The notes beneath the pieces are model-generated. The model was not told where the DNA came from. It did no database searches and was given only the letters and a program-made list of their open reading frames with translations. Both the position numbers and the translations under genes were made by a program. A stretch of 64,000 bases of DNA from Agarivorans albus. Its GTDB lineage: Bacteria > Pseudomonadota > Gammaproteobacteria > Enterobacterales > Celerinatantimonadaceae. The number at the start of each line of letters is the position of its first letter. Within the stretch, counting starts at the first letter, position 1. Below, piece by piece: positions 8,189 to 17,127 of this stretch. The stretch is taken from contig NZ_AP023032.1 in assembly GCF_019670105.1 (NCBI RefSeq), forward strand, positions 4,348,001 to 4,412,000. Direction: 5' to 3'.

Positions 8189-8443
8189 TTAATCTTTAGC
8201 GTTAAGTTTTTCTTCCATTTCCGCGACCTTTTGCTCCAATGCAGTTAGTTTTTCACGAGTACGTAATAACACCTGAGTCTGCACATCAAAGTCTTCGCGA
8301 TTAACCACATCAAGTTGACTCAACTTTGCTTGAATCACTTGTTTTACTTTACGCTCAAACTCATCGCCGGCATTTTTCAATCCTGGCGGCACCATATCGC
8401 TAACTTGCTTAGCTATCTCTTCAATTTTGGCCGGGTTAATCAT
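8189..8443 (-). CDS. ubiK: UbiK ubiquinone biosynthesis accessory factor
   Basis: This 84-aa protein has the usual length and layout of UbiK (formerly YqiC). The N-terminal amphipathic part is MINPAKIEEIAKQVSDMVPPGLKNA, and the C-terminal coiled coil (REKLTALEQKVAEMEEKL) is the trimerising helix. In Enterobacteria it binds the UbiJ lipid carrier and supports aerobic ubiquinone hydroxylation. GGAGAT precedes the ATG. It stands alone here with its own terminator. Confidence 0.9.
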   Translation of the reverse strand: MINPAKIEEIAKQVSDMVPPGLKNAGDEFERKVKQVIQAKLSQLDVVNREDFDVQTQVLLRTREKLTALEQKVAEMEEKLNAKD

Positions 8444-8511
8444 GGTTATCTCCTTTATTTGGCCTCATTGTATAGAAGCTGTTTTATTGGCTCAAGCTAG
8501 CAAGCTGACTA

Positions 8512-9249
8512 TTAGTTCTGTTTAGCCAGCACTGCATCTATAGCAAATATATCATCGAGTACGCCTTGCTCTCGCAGGCGATTAAGTGCTGTTTGCAAAC
8601 GCTTAGCTTGCTCCATTTGATTGGACGCCCGCGACCAGTACAAATTGCCGTAACGAGTAGCAAGGTGATACACCGGAGTAATACGTTCTGGCTCGATGTA
8701 GAGCTCTTGCAAAGAATGATTGATCGAGTAATTGGTGGCTACCATTACATCTATACGCTCCAGTAATAACATCTGAATACCTTGCGCAGTATCATTAAAG
8801 CTAACTCGTTCAATATTGGGATTGTCGTCAATATCAGGGCCATAAGCAGCGCCACGAATCACCCCCACCCTTTTGCCATTTAGCTGTTTAATGTTATTTA
8901 TTGGCTGCTCTCCGGCATTGGCAATAGCAACCACTTTCACTGTAACCACTTGACCTAAATCCACGGCAATTTGTTCAGCTTTAGGGCTAGCAAACATTAC
9001 CGCAAAGTCGGCGGTGCCAGATTTAATTTCTTTAATCACTCTTGGATAGGGCCGCATAACATTATTAAAGGGAAGCTCAGCTTCGCTGGCAAGCGCACGT
9101 GTAAACTGAACTAACAGGCCCTGTTCATGTAAGTCAGTGCTTTTGTAGCCCCAAGGCTTTACCAAGCTGGTCGAAAACTTGGCAGGTGCAAGATCTGTGG
9201 CCAGCACATTCCAATTCACTAACAGTAGTAAGCAACACAGTAGCCGCAT
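8512..9249 (-). CDS. Periplasmic solute-binding protein, family 3 type, orphan
   Basis: The preferred start is the ATG at 9249, preceded by AAGGG. It gives MRLLCCLLLLVNWNVLA, a plain signal peptide, whereas the longer frame to 9366 would run over the ybaK 3' end and hide that signal. The mature part (FSTSLVKPWGYK, RPYPRVIKEIKSGTADFAVMF, LNGKRVGVIRGAAYG) is a type II periplasmic binding fold like amino-acid-binding proteins (SBP_bac_3). No permease or ATPase is adjacent, so it may serve as a sensor or have an unknown role. The ligand is unknown. Confidence 0.7.
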   Translation of the reverse strand: MRLLCCLLLLVNWNVLATDLAPAKFSTSLVKPWGYKSTDLHEQGLLVQFTRALASEAELPFNNVMRPYPRVIKEIKSGTADFAVMFASPKAEQIAVDLGQVVTVKVVAIANAGEQPINNIKQLNGKRVGVIRGAAYGPDIDDNPNIERVSFNDTAQGIQMLLLERIDVMVATNYSINHSLQELYIEPERITPVYHLATRYGNLYWSRASNQMEQAKRLQTALNRLREQGVLDDIFAIDAVLAKQN

Positions 9250-9277
9250 CCAAACCCTTATATAGTTATATCGCCTG

Positions 9278-9751
9278 TTATTGGCTAAGTTTAGCAAACT
9301 GCGCACCCAACACGGTTTGCAACACACTGGCTTTAAGTTGCAAAGACAGTCCTCGCTTACCAGCACTTACCACTACTTCAGCAAATTGCTCGGCACTACT
9401 ATCAATAAACGTAGGCAATCGCTTTTTTTGACCAAAGGGGCTAATGCCCCCTTTAACGTAACCCGTGGTTCGCTCAGCAATTGGCACTTCTGCCATGCGC
9501 ATCTTCTTAATGCTAGCTGCTTTCGCCAGCGCCTTTAAATCAAGTTGGCCGCTTACCGGAACTATCGCCACCACCATGTTTTTGGGGTTGCTGTCGTCAC
9601 AGGCCACTAAGGTTTTAAATACCAGCTCTTCGGCTAAACCCAATTTTTCAGCGCTAGCTTGGCCAAAATTGGCTTGCTGCGGGTCACTCTTGTATTCCAG
9701 CAACTGAAAATCTTGTTTAGCTTTTTTAAGTTGTTGTACTGCGGGAGTCAT
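9278..9751 (-). CDS. ybaK: YbaK/EbsC family Cys-tRNA(Pro) deacylase
   Basis: A 157-aa single-domain protein. YbaK hydrolyses Cys-tRNA(Pro) made by mischarging prolyl-tRNA synthetase. Family features seen are the conserved Lys in ELVFKTLVA, VVAIVPVSGQLDLKALAK, and the GYVKGGISPFGQKKRLPTFID block that lines the active site. The length is as expected. AAGG lies nine bases before the ATG. It is close to ilvY (10 bp) and may be co-transcribed with it. Confidence 0.9.
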   Translation of the reverse strand: MTPAVQQLKKAKQDFQLLEYKSDPQQANFGQASAEKLGLAEELVFKTLVACDDSNPKNMVVAIVPVSGQLDLKALAKAASIKKMRMAEVPIAERTTGYVKGGISPFGQKKRLPTFIDSSAEQFAEVVVSAGKRGLSLQLKASVLQTVLGAQFAKLSQ

Positions 9752-9761
9752 CGCTACTACC

Positions 9762-10643
9762 TTAGTTTCGTGCGGCTATTTGCCAAAATCGCTGCATCAG
9801 CGGCTCGTGCAACCTTCTTGATAACATACAGATCCCCAAATCAAAAGGTTCAAGCTCTACCCCTACTGCAATACTTTGAATACGCTCTCGAACTGGGCTG
9901 TTATCTACCACTACCTCTGGCGCAATCCCCACTCCACTGCCCAAGGCCACCATGCTCACAATCGCTTCATGACCAGCAACCTTGGCATACACATTAGGCG
10001 TAATACGCATTGCCTTAAACCAATGATCAATACGTGCTCGTGCTGGGCCATGCTCCGGTAAAATAAAAGGGACTTGATCCCAAGCAATAGGGTTACGCTC
10101 TAACAACTTACGCACATTGCACGACACGGTAGGGCCAATAATCGATAAAGGAATTTTACTAATACTGGCAAAAGCCATGTTTAAGGGTAGCTGCTCGGGC
10201 CGCGCCGCAATAGCAATATCGACCTCACCATTGGCTACCTTATCTACCGCCATAGCAACATCACCCGTGGCCAACTTAATGTCGGCATTTGGGCAAGATA
10301 AACGGTACTTATCTAGAATATCTGGCAAGTGGCTATAACTGGCAGTAACCGAACAATATAAGGTGAGTTCACCAGCCAACTCGCTAGACTGCAAAGATAA
10401 ATCCATTTGCAACATACGCCATTGCTCTAACCAATTTTCGGCAAAGCTACGAAAGCGCTGCCCCGCTTGCGTGAGGTGCACACTACGTTTATCACGAGTA
10501 AACAAGGCACTGCCTAACTCATCCTCAAGCCGCTGAATCACACGGCTTAAAGTTGACGCACTCACATGCATAGACTGGCTAGTTTTAGCAAAGTGCAAGC
10601 TGTGGCTTAAATGCAAAAACAGCTCTACGCTTCGAACATCCAC
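9762..10643 (-). CDS. ilvY: IlvY, LysR-type activator of ilvC
   Basis: This 293-aa LysR-type regulator has an N-terminal winged helix (MDVRSVELFLHLSHSLHFAKTS, then STLSRVIQRLEDELGSALFTRD) and a C-terminal effector domain. It is divergent from ilvC, the classical arrangement in which IlvY senses acetohydroxy acids and activates ilvC from operators in the shared gap. AAGGAG lies 10 bases before the ATG at 10643. An in-frame ATG three codons earlier sits too close to that site. Confidence 0.92.
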   Translation of the reverse strand: MDVRSVELFLHLSHSLHFAKTSQSMHVSASTLSRVIQRLEDELGSALFTRDKRSVHLTQAGQRFRSFAENWLEQWRMLQMDLSLQSSELAGELTLYCSVTASYSHLPDILDKYRLSCPNADIKLATGDVAMAVDKVANGEVDIAIAARPEQLPLNMAFASISKIPLSIIGPTVSCNVRKLLERNPIAWDQVPFILPEHGPARARIDHWFKAMRITPNVYAKVAGHEAIVSMVALGSGVGIAPEVVVDNSPVRERIQSIAVGVELEPFDLGICMLSRRLHEPLMQRFWQIAARN

Positions 10644-10857
10644 GGCATACTCCTTAGCTAACTAATAAAATCACTATTTCACTTTCTGCAATACAATATC
10701 CCAAAATCATCATTTTACGCAATGCACCTTTCGGTTTATATTGAGCCCATCACGAGACAGGTATAAAGAAACGCGCTCATAAAAGAAGTGCATCGGGATC
10801 TCGTAAACACAACAAAACCATCATCATTTGATTAACGCTATTTTTACGGAGTCGAAC

Positions 10858-12339
10858 ATGGCTAATTATTTCAACACCCTAAGCCTACGCCAAAAGCTAG
10901 AGCAATTAGGTAAATGTCGTTTTATGGATCGCAGCGAATTTGCTGATGGTTGTAACTTTATTAAAGACTGGAACATCGTAGTTGTTGGTTGTGGTGCTCA
11001 AGGCCTAAACCAAGGTCTAAACATGCGTGATTCTGGCCTAAACATTTCTTACGCTTTACGCGATGCTGCTATTAAAGAGAAGCGTGCTTCTTTTGTTCAA
11101 GCTACCGACAACGGTTTTAAAGTAGGTACTTACGAAGAGCTTATCCCACAAGCGGATATGGTTCTTAACCTAACTCCAGACAAGCAGCACAGCAACGTTG
11201 TTGAAACTGTAATGCCACTTATGAAGCAAGGTTCTACCCTAGCATACTCGCACGGCTTCAACATTGTTGAAGAAGGCATGCAAGTACGTGAAGACATTAC
11301 CGTAGTAATGGTTGCACCTAAGTGTCCAGGTACTGAAGTACGTGAAGAATACAAACGTGGTTTTGGTGTTCCAACCCTAATCGCTGTTCACCCAGAAAAC
11401 GACCCTCAAGGTAACGGCCTTGCTATTGCTAAAGCTTACGCTTCTGCAACCGGTGGTGACCGCGCTGGTGTACTAGAGTCTTCTTTCGTAGCTGAAGTTA
11501 AATCTGACCTTATGGGTGAGCAAACCATCCTTTGTGGTGTGCTACAAACTGGTGCTATCTTAGGTTACGACAAAATGGTTGCCGAAGGCATTGAGCCAGG
11601 TTACGCCGCTAAACTTATCCAGTTTGGTTGGGAAACAGTAACCGAAGCACTTAAGCACGGTGGCATTACCAACATGGTAGATCGCCTATCTAACCCAGCT
11701 AAAATCAAATGTTTCGACCTAGCCGACGAACTTAAAGACCTAATGCGCCCATTGTTTGAAAAGCACATGGACGACATCATTGAAGGTGAGTTCTCATCAA
11801 CCATGATGAAAGACTGGGCGAACGACGACGTTAACTTGCTTAAGTGGCGCGAAGAAACTGGCGAAAGCGGTTTTGAAAACGCACCAGTATCTGACGTAGA
11901 AATCACTGAACAAGAATTCTTCGACAAAGGCATCATCTTAGTTGCCCTAGTTAAAGCCGGTGTTGAGCTAGCATTCGAAACTATGGTTGCTGCAGGCATC
12001 ATCGAAGAAAGTGCTTACTACGAGTCACTACACGAGACTCCGCTAATTGCTAACACCATTGCACGTAAGCGTTTATACGAAATGAACGTAGTTATCTCTG
12101 ATACTGCAGAATACGGTTGTTACCTATTCTCTCACGCTGCTGTGCCACTATTGCGCGACACCGTGAACAACATCAGCCTAGAGTACATCGGTAAAGGCTT
12201 TGAAGAGCAAAGCAACGGCGTTGATAACGCTCGCCTAATCGAAGTAAACGAAGCACTACGTAATCATCCTGTAGAAGTTGTAGGTAAGAAACTACGCGGC
12301 TACATGACTGACATGAAGAAAATCGCCGTAGGTGGTTAA
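10858..12339 (+). CDS. ilvC: Ketol-acid reductoisomerase, class II (IlvC)
   Basis: IlvC converts acetolactate or acetohydroxybutyrate to the dihydroxy acids of valine and isoleucine synthesis using NADPH. From the ATG at 10858 (GGAG upstream) the protein is 493 aa, starting [18 protein letters not shown]. This is the long class II enteric type, with a duplicated knotted C-terminal domain. The nucleotide-binding Gly motif is [19 protein letters not shown], and the catalytic acids lie in the KSDLMGEQT and ELAFETMV regions. The longer frame from 10828 lacks support. Codon use looks like that of a highly expressed gene. Confidence 0.97.
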   Translation: MANYFNTLSLRQKLEQLGKCRFMDRSEFADGCNFIKDWNIVVVGCGAQGLNQGLNMRDSGLNISYALRDAAIKEKRASFVQATDNGFKVGTYEELIPQADMVLNLTPDKQHSNVVETVMPLMKQGSTLAYSHGFNIVEEGMQVREDITVVMVAPKCPGTEVREEYKRGFGVPTLIAVHPENDPQGNGLAIAKAYASATGGDRAGVLESSFVAEVKSDLMGEQTILCGVLQTGAILGYDKMVAEGIEPGYAAKLIQFGWETVTEALKHGGITNMVDRLSNPAKIKCFDLADELKDLMRPLFEKHMDDIIEGEFSSTMMKDWANDDVNLLKWREETGESGFENAPVSDVEITEQEFFDKGIILVALVKAGVELAFETMVAAGIIEESAYYESLHETPLIANTIARKRLYEMNVVISDTAEYGCYLFSHAAVPLLRDTVNNISLEYIGKGFEEQSNGVDNARLIEVNEALRNHPVEVVGKKLRGYMTDMKKIAVGG

Positions 12340-12383
12340 TCTTCTCGCTTTTGGCCAGTGACGACTGGCTAAGCGTTGAAATT

Positions 12384-12418
12384 AAAAAGCCCTGAGCAAT
12401 GCTCAGGGCTTTTTGTTT
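12384..12418 (+). terminator. ilvC terminator
   Basis: AAAAAGCCCTGAGC and GCTCAGGGCTTTTT form a perfect 14-bp stem with a 3-base loop ending in a T tract. Its symmetry would let it work on both strands. Confidence 0.9.
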
Positions 12419-12470
12419 TATATTGATTGGCATTAGCTAAAATGCTTTCGCGTTCAGCCTATCTGCAGCC

Positions 12471-12574
12471 AAGGCGAAACCCGCACAACCAATACGCCAC
12501 GATGTGTAACCAGAGTTGCAATCTAAAAGCAGAGCTTTCGCCTGCGGCGACGTCATTTTTCTTTGACGAGCAAA
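12471..12574 (+). repeat. Dispersed intergenic repeat R1, copy a
   Basis: The block starts AAGGCGAAAC and ends TTTGACGAGCAAA, with GAGCTTTCGCCTGCGGCGAC inside. A direct copy lies at 13500-13603. AAGGCGAAA and TTTCGCCT form inverted arms, so the block can fold into a hairpin. Confidence 0.75.
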
Positions 12575-12606
12575 GAAAAACGAAGCAAAAAGAAAACTTG
12601 CCCTGC

Positions 12607-12716
12607 ATTATCATCTCCCTCCGTTGCTCGTATCCAAGTGCGTCGAAAAACTCGCTGCGCTCAAACAGGTTTCGACTTCATCACTTGGCCACTTGCGCTA
12701 CTCAGCGATAATGAAG
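12607..12716 (+). repeat. Dispersed intergenic repeat R2, copy a
   Basis: This is a long imperfect palindrome from ATTATC to GATAAT, containing ACTCGCTGCGCTCAAACAG near the centre. An inverted relative lies at 13328-13438. Confidence 0.65.
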
Positions 12717-12730
12717 GAACTAAAAACCTT

Positions 12731-13066
12731 TCAAAGATTTTTGAGATATTCCACTAAGTAATACCCCAATACGGCGACGACAAGTCCGCTGAATATCGCT
12801 ATGGTCCAATTACTATTTACAAACCGGCTAAATTTTGAAAAGTTACTAAAGCTTTCTAAGAACTCTTGGCCTTTAGGTAAAATTTGTAAGCGGTCAAATA
12901 CTGGCTCATCCCCGTGTCCCAATTCATTCGACTTAAATCCGCTAACAAATCCATGTGAAAACAGATCTTCGATCAAATAACCATTCAGTTTGGAAGTTTT
13001 CGAATAACATTGAGGATTCTCAGCTATATATTTAAGGGCTTCACATCGTTCTTTCTTAACGTTCAT
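12731..13066 (-). CDS. Hypothetical small protein with C-terminal membrane helix
   Basis: I do not recognise this protein. From the ATG at 13066, with GAGG six bases upstream, it is about 111 aa: a soluble N-terminal part (MNVKKERCEALKYIAENPQCY) and one C-terminal transmembrane helix (WTIAIFSGLVVAVLGYYLVEYL), a tail-anchored layout. The N-terminal part could be a small winged-helix-like domain (LNGYLIEDLFSHGFV), but that is a guess. The gene is flanked on both sides by dispersed repeats and may be a recent arrival. Confidence 0.55.
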   Translation of the reverse strand: MNVKKERCEALKYIAENPQCYSKTSKLNGYLIEDLFSHGFVSGFKSNELGHGDEPVFDRLQILPKGQEFLESFSNFSKFSRFVNSNWTIAIFSGLVVAVLGYYLVEYLKNL

Positions 13067-13327
13067 TAACAGCCTCAAAATGATCTATTTGAAGAAGAAT
13101 AGGTTATCATTTTTTTTAACGCCTATTACAAACTTCCCAATAAATAACAAAACCACCAATATAACTACTCAAGGATAATGAAGGAGCTAAAATGCAGCTC
13201 CGAGTTATGCTTTAAGTTCACATGAACAGTATTAATAAAAATAGTCTTTTAACTTGTAATTAATGACTAAATAAACGCCTCTCACACAAAATATAACCTT
13301 GAAAGTAACCAAGTGAACCAATCCCCA

Positions 13328-13438
13328 TCATCTTCGCCGAGTAGCGTAAATGAACAAGGGAGAAAGTTGAAGTCTGTTTGAGCGCAGCGAGTTACTTCAA
13401 CGCCCTTGTGAATGCGCAACGCAGGAAATAAGAAGATG
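13328..13438 (-). repeat. Dispersed intergenic repeat R2, copy b (inverted)
   Basis: Its reverse complement carries ACTCGCTGCGCTCAAACAG and the CTACTC-G end, in the same order as 12607-12716, with outer arms CATCTTC and GAAGATG. Confidence 0.65.
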
Positions 13439-13499
13439 CGGGGTGGCCTTTCTTTTGTGTACTTTTCTTTGGCCACGCAAAGAAAAGTACATCGCCGTC

Positions 13500-13603
13500 A
13501 AGGCGAAACCAGCACTACCAACACACTCTTATGTGCAATTAGGGTCACAATTGAAAAACAGAGCTTTCGCCTGCGGCGACATCATTTTTCTTTGACGAGC
13601 AAA
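13500..13603 (+). repeat. Dispersed intergenic repeat R1, copy b
   Basis: This is a direct copy of 12471-12574, sharing AAGGCGAAACC, GAGCTTTCGCCTGCGGCGAC and TTTTTCTTTGACGAGCAAA. It ends almost at the stop codon of the next lipoprotein gene. Confidence 0.75.
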
Positions 13604-13611
13604 AAGAAATG

Positions 13612-14025
13612 TTACGGCAGCACATTAATCCGCTCTCGCCCGTTCGACAAATTCTCCACCACTACTTTCGCGCCAATTGGCTGGCGTTTAGTTTTGGTTT
13701 CCAAAATGAATTTTTCACCGTCGTCCATATGAACAACATATTGATAATGCAACTCTTCGGTTTTTGATACTTGGTGCCCAGCAGCGCCCCCAGCTACCGC
13801 GCCAGCAACAGTGGCCACAGTTTTACCGCGCCCGCCGCCAACTTGATTGCCTAACAAACCGCCAATGGCTGCACCACCAACTGTCGCTAAACCGCTAGAT
13901 TTAGTTTTAGAAACCGTTTGTTCGCTAATCACTTCCCCGTAAGAGGTGCGTAATACGGTAATCGGCTCAGAGGCACAACCTGCAAGAACAAAGCTACAAA
14001 AAAGCGATAAGATTAAGTTTTTCAT
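13612..14025 (-). CDS. Glycine-zipper (2TM) lipoprotein, SlyB/PcP-like
   Basis: From the ATG at 14025 the protein is 137 aa, with a lipobox (LAGC) and a mature glycine-zipper region: GLATVGGAAIGGLLGNQVGGG followed by a second Gly/Ala helix (TVATVAGAVAGGAAG). The C-terminal part of about 50 aa (YQYVVHMDDGEKFILETK) is typical of SlyB/PcP outer-membrane lipoproteins. These are thought to stabilise the outer membrane under envelope stress. An in-frame start 21 codons earlier would bury the signal peptide. Confidence 0.75.
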   Translation of the reverse strand: MKNLILSLFCSFVLAGCASEPITVLRTSYGEVISEQTVSKTKSSGLATVGGAAIGGLLGNQVGGGRGKTVATVAGAVAGGAAGHQVSKTEELHYQYVVHMDDGEKFILETKTKRQPIGAKVVVENLSNGRERINVLP

Positions 14026-14308
14026 GATGTTAAGAGTCTCGTTTTTTTGCCGATTATACCCAAGCCAAAAACCAAGAAAGGCAAACAATAATCATATTTA
14101 GCTCACCTAAGCTCAAAACAATAGCAGGCTAGTTTTTACGGCCAATAAGCCTAGTGATTTAGCCGCTTTTTTCTGTTTAAACAAAGGCAAGTTCTATTTG
14201 GCTGCACGGCGATTACCTAGCCGTTATAAGTGCGCGTTTTGTTACTAAAACCTAGTTGACCCTAACTCAGTAATCACTGTCACAAATTCTGTATGACACA
14301 TAGAAATT

Positions 14309-16273
14309 ATGGGTTTATTGGTTATACCTAAAGTAAGGCTATTTAATAGCGAGACACCATTAGTGCGACTATTATCCAAACGGAAAACAATTCATCTACG
14401 CATTGCTTTGGTGTTTGTTCTCTTTAGTTTGTTAATAACATTTTTCTCATCGTTGGTTGGCTGGCATTACCAAAAACTAGCCATCTCATCACTGCTGGAT
14501 GAGCGCGAGCAACTGGAAGATTTGCACACCAGAGAAGCCATTGAAGATATTATCTCTAGCTTTGAAAATACCTTAATCGCTATTAGCTCAAGTGATGCCT
14601 TGGATGCAGTTTTAACGGCTAACCAAGCAACCACGCTTCCCCGCCTTAAACTGCGCCAGCTATTCATAGCCTTAGCCAAGGCGCGACCAGAGCTATTGCA
14701 ACTGCGTTATATCGACCAGCTTGGTCATGAGCAAGTAAGAGTTAATCATTCCCCGCAAAGTCGCGACTTTCAACTGGTGCTAGATGATCAATTACAAGAC
14801 AAATCTCAGCGCTATTACTTTCAAGAAACCAAGGCGCTGCAGCAAGGCGAGATTTGGCACTCTTATGTAGACCTAAATTTCGAAAACGGTGAACTACAGC
14901 GCCCTCTTCAACCAACTATGCGTGTAGCCACGCCGGTTTACGTAAACCAGATGTTTCGTGGCATCATCATCTTGAATATTGACGCCAGCCCACTTATTGA
15001 AGCCTTAAAATATTCATCGGTTTTTTTGGTTAGCCTAATCGACGCTCAAGGTGAGCTTTTAAGTCATCCCGACCCTAGCAAATCTTGGAGTGCTTATTTT
15101 CCCGAGCGTGGAGCATTAAGCGAAGTATACCCAGAGCTAATTGGCGAACTAAGCCCAGCCTTAATGGCAGCCAAACACAACTATCGTATGAACTTAGAAG
15201 ACAGCTTTAACAACCAACAGGGTTTGTGGGTGCTTAAACAACCAAAACAACATGCGCTTGAAGAACTCTATAAAAACAGCCGTTATGCGGTGTTAACCAG
15301 TACGTTGATTATATTGGTGATAGCTTTACCTTTGGCTTGGCTGGTCTCCATCTACCCTACCAATTTGCAAACCAAGCTGGTTGACACTCTGCATGCGCTG
15401 CGTGCTAGCCGCAAACTGTTAGACCAACACATTATGTCTAGTACCACAAACTCTAAAGGAGTTATCACCGAGTTTAGTAGCGCCGCAGCCAAAGCCTTTG
15501 AAGTAGATAGAAAATCGATGATTGGCAAAACTCACGCGGCGATTCGCCACCCTAGTACTTCAACCAAAGTACATCGAGACCTTTGGGACACCATATTAGC
15601 TGGCAAACCTTGGCAGGGAGAGCTAAAAAACCAAACCAGTTCAGGAAAAACCCTTTGGATAGATACCGTGATAACACCAAGAAAAGATAGCCACGGTGAG
15701 ATTTACGCGTTCACTCAAATCTCTCACGACATTACTTTGCACAAAGCCATGGAAGCCTTAAGCAGCACCGATAGCCTTACCGAGACCCACAACAGAAGAA
15801 AACTCGATCAACTGTTAGAGCAACAAGCTCAACGCTATAAGCGAGCAGATGAAGAATTTGCCATAATCATCATCGATATAGACCACTTCAAACAAATCAA
15901 TGACATTTATGGCCACCAAGCTGGCGACAAGGTGTTGATAGATGTTGCGGCGAGCCTAAAAGAAACGGTTCGGCAAATAGATGAAGTTGGCCGCTGGGGA
16001 GGCGAGGAGTTTTTGGTTATCTGCCCACTTACCGATCTTGAAGGCGCATACAAATTGGCAGAAAAACTACGCGCCGCTATCGCAACCAAATTGTTTTTAC
16101 CTGATAAGCAAATCACTGCCAGTTTTGGCGTAGCTCAATACCTCTGTGACGAAGCCACCAACCACTTAGTGCATCGAGCAGATTTAGCCTTATATGAAGC
16201 TAAAAGCCAAGGTCGAAATAGAGTGACTACCGCTCCACAAGAGCTTGCTGAACAAGCCCAAAACAACCGATAA
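14309..16273 (+). CDS. Membrane sensor with PAS and GGDEF domain (diguanylate cyclase)
   Basis: The 654-aa protein has a TM helix (about residues 30-52), a periplasmic Cache-like sensor region (about 55-325), a second TM helix (TLIILVIALPLAWLVSIY), a PAS domain (ITEFSSAAAKAFEVDRKSMIG, about 375-485) and a C-terminal GGDEF domain. The active-site motif is GGEEF, so synthesis of c-di-GMP is expected. RQID five residues before it fits an inhibitory I-site. The ATG at 14309 has no clear ribosome site, so a slightly later start is possible. The ligand is unknown. Confidence 0.85.
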   Translation: MGLLVIPKVRLFNSETPLVRLLSKRKTIHLRIALVFVLFSLLITFFSSLVGWHYQKLAISSLLDEREQLEDLHTREAIEDIISSFENTLIAISSSDALDAVLTANQATTLPRLKLRQLFIALAKARPELLQLRYIDQLGHEQVRVNHSPQSRDFQLVLDDQLQDKSQRYYFQETKALQQGEIWHSYVDLNFENGELQRPLQPTMRVATPVYVNQMFRGIIILNIDASPLIEALKYSSVFLVSLIDAQGELLSHPDPSKSWSAYFPERGALSEVYPELIGELSPALMAAKHNYRMNLEDSFNNQQGLWVLKQPKQHALEELYKNSRYAVLTSTLIILVIALPLAWLVSIYPTNLQTKLVDTLHALRASRKLLDQHIMSSTTNSKGVITEFSSAAAKAFEVDRKSMIGKTHAAIRHPSTSTKVHRDLWDTILAGKPWQGELKNQTSSGKTLWIDTVITPRKDSHGEIYAFTQISHDITLHKAMEALSSTDSLTETHNRRKLDQLLEQQAQRYKRADEEFAIIIIDIDHFKQINDIYGHQAGDKVLIDVAASLKETVRQIDEVGRWGGEEFLVICPLTDLEGAYKLAEKLRAAIATKLFLPDKQITASFGVAQYLCDEATNHLVHRADLALYEAKSQGRNRVTTAPQELAEQAQNNR

Positions 16274-16278
16274 ACCTG

Positions 16279-16833
16279 CTATTTTAGTAGTGCAGGATAT
16301 TGATCGGTATACAGCCAATCATTATCACGACGTGGAGCATGACAAGCTTGGCATTGAGCTCGACTTTCGCTCACGTTTACCGTTGGTGTCGCGTCAAACA
16401 TCGCCCATCCCCAACCTTCACCCCAATGAGGGTTATTAGCAAAGCGGCCTTGCGTGTCTTTTATCATGACAAAAAATACATCGTTGGCTTGCTGGTGATA
16501 TACCAAACCAGTGGTTAAACGCTCACTACTGACTAACTTCACGTCTTTCACAAATAAGGTGCCGTCGGGCCATTTTCCGGTACTGTTATATGCTTCGACA
16601 GCCGCGGCTTGGGTATAAATACCATTCAAATTTTGCACACGCATGGATTCACTCATTACCGCCGTTGTGCCTAAATGAACCAGGTTACGCTGAAAATCAG
16701 CTGGAAAAGCAATCTCACCCTGCGTACCAACTAACTCAGCGTACACCTGGTTTAATGCGTAACTATTGGCATTAGCCATTCCGCTAAAACTAATACTCAA
16801 ACCCAACAGCCCACTAACTAAATATTTAAACAT
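16279..16833 (-). CDS. Cytochrome P460 family protein
   Basis: The start is placed at the ATG at 16833, with GAGGAATAAGC before it. It yields a 184-aa protein with a signal peptide (MFKYLVSGLLGLSISFSGMANA). Family features are a single C-terminal haem-c site CQACH followed by APRRDNDWLYTDQYP, and upstream GKWPDGTLFVKDVKLV and WGEGWGWAMFDA. P460 proteins are periplasmic. Some oxidise hydroxylamine through a Lys-crosslinked haem, but in many marine heterotrophs the role is unknown. It is convergent with the GGDEF gene, with only a few bases between stops. Confidence 0.8.
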   Translation of the reverse strand: MFKYLVSGLLGLSISFSGMANANSYALNQVYAELVGTQGEIAFPADFQRNLVHLGTTAVMSESMRVQNLNGIYTQAAAVEAYNSTGKWPDGTLFVKDVKLVSSERLTTGLVYHQQANDVFFVMIKDTQGRFANNPHWGEGWGWAMFDATPTVNVSESRAQCQACHAPRRDNDWLYTDQYPALLK

Positions 16834-16993
16834 GCTTATTCCTCGGCAGTGACCAACACCACAACGCTTAACGATGGCGCTACTATTCCACACCTACCAA
16901 AGAAGCTGTAATTATCAGCTTTAAGTTTTACTTACAGGACTAAATTAAGCAGCCCCAAAACAACGGGGCCAGATAAAACCCTCACCAGCGCAT

Positions 16994-17009
16994 TCGTACC
17001 AAAGTACGA
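16994..17009. promoter_or_regulatory. Inverted repeat upstream of CBM21 gene
   Basis: TCGTAC and GTACGA are separated by 4 bases, about 120 bp before the CBM21 gene start. It is a possible operator. A GCCCC/GGGGC hairpin lies just before it at about 16952-16969. Confidence 0.3.
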
Positions 17010-17127
17010 GAAAAATGGTTAGTTAATGATGATTTAACCAGCAAGCCTGTTAGCCATTGCTATATTCAACGTGCTCGCAGCAGTATTAATGGCGAGTTCA
17101 TCTCAAAAACAATCCAAGGAAGGCAAT

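Larger units (their letters stand above)
12340..12730. other. Intergenic, terminator plus dispersed repeats
   Basis: After the ilvC terminator this stretch is made of two repeat blocks (12471-12574 and 12607-12716) that recur on the far side of the next gene. Short frames here are translations of the repeats. Confidence 0.6.
13067..13611. other. Intergenic region rich in repeats
   Basis: It holds a partial repeat piece near 13161-13199 (GGATAATGAAGGAGC), repeat R2 copy b (13328-13438), a hairpin-forming TGTACTTTTCTTTGGCC segment (13458-13491) and repeat R1 copy b (13500-13603). I see no gene. Confidence 0.6.

Noticed and set aside
12427-12757. Short reading frames after ilvC (94 and 64 codons)
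   Set aside because: They are translations of the hairpin-forming dispersed repeats R1 and R2 and have no ribosome site.
13458-13491. TGTACTTTTCTTTGGCC...AAAGAAAAGTAC hairpin as a terminator
   Set aside because: It has no T tract at the right place and looks like part of the dispersed repeat cluster.
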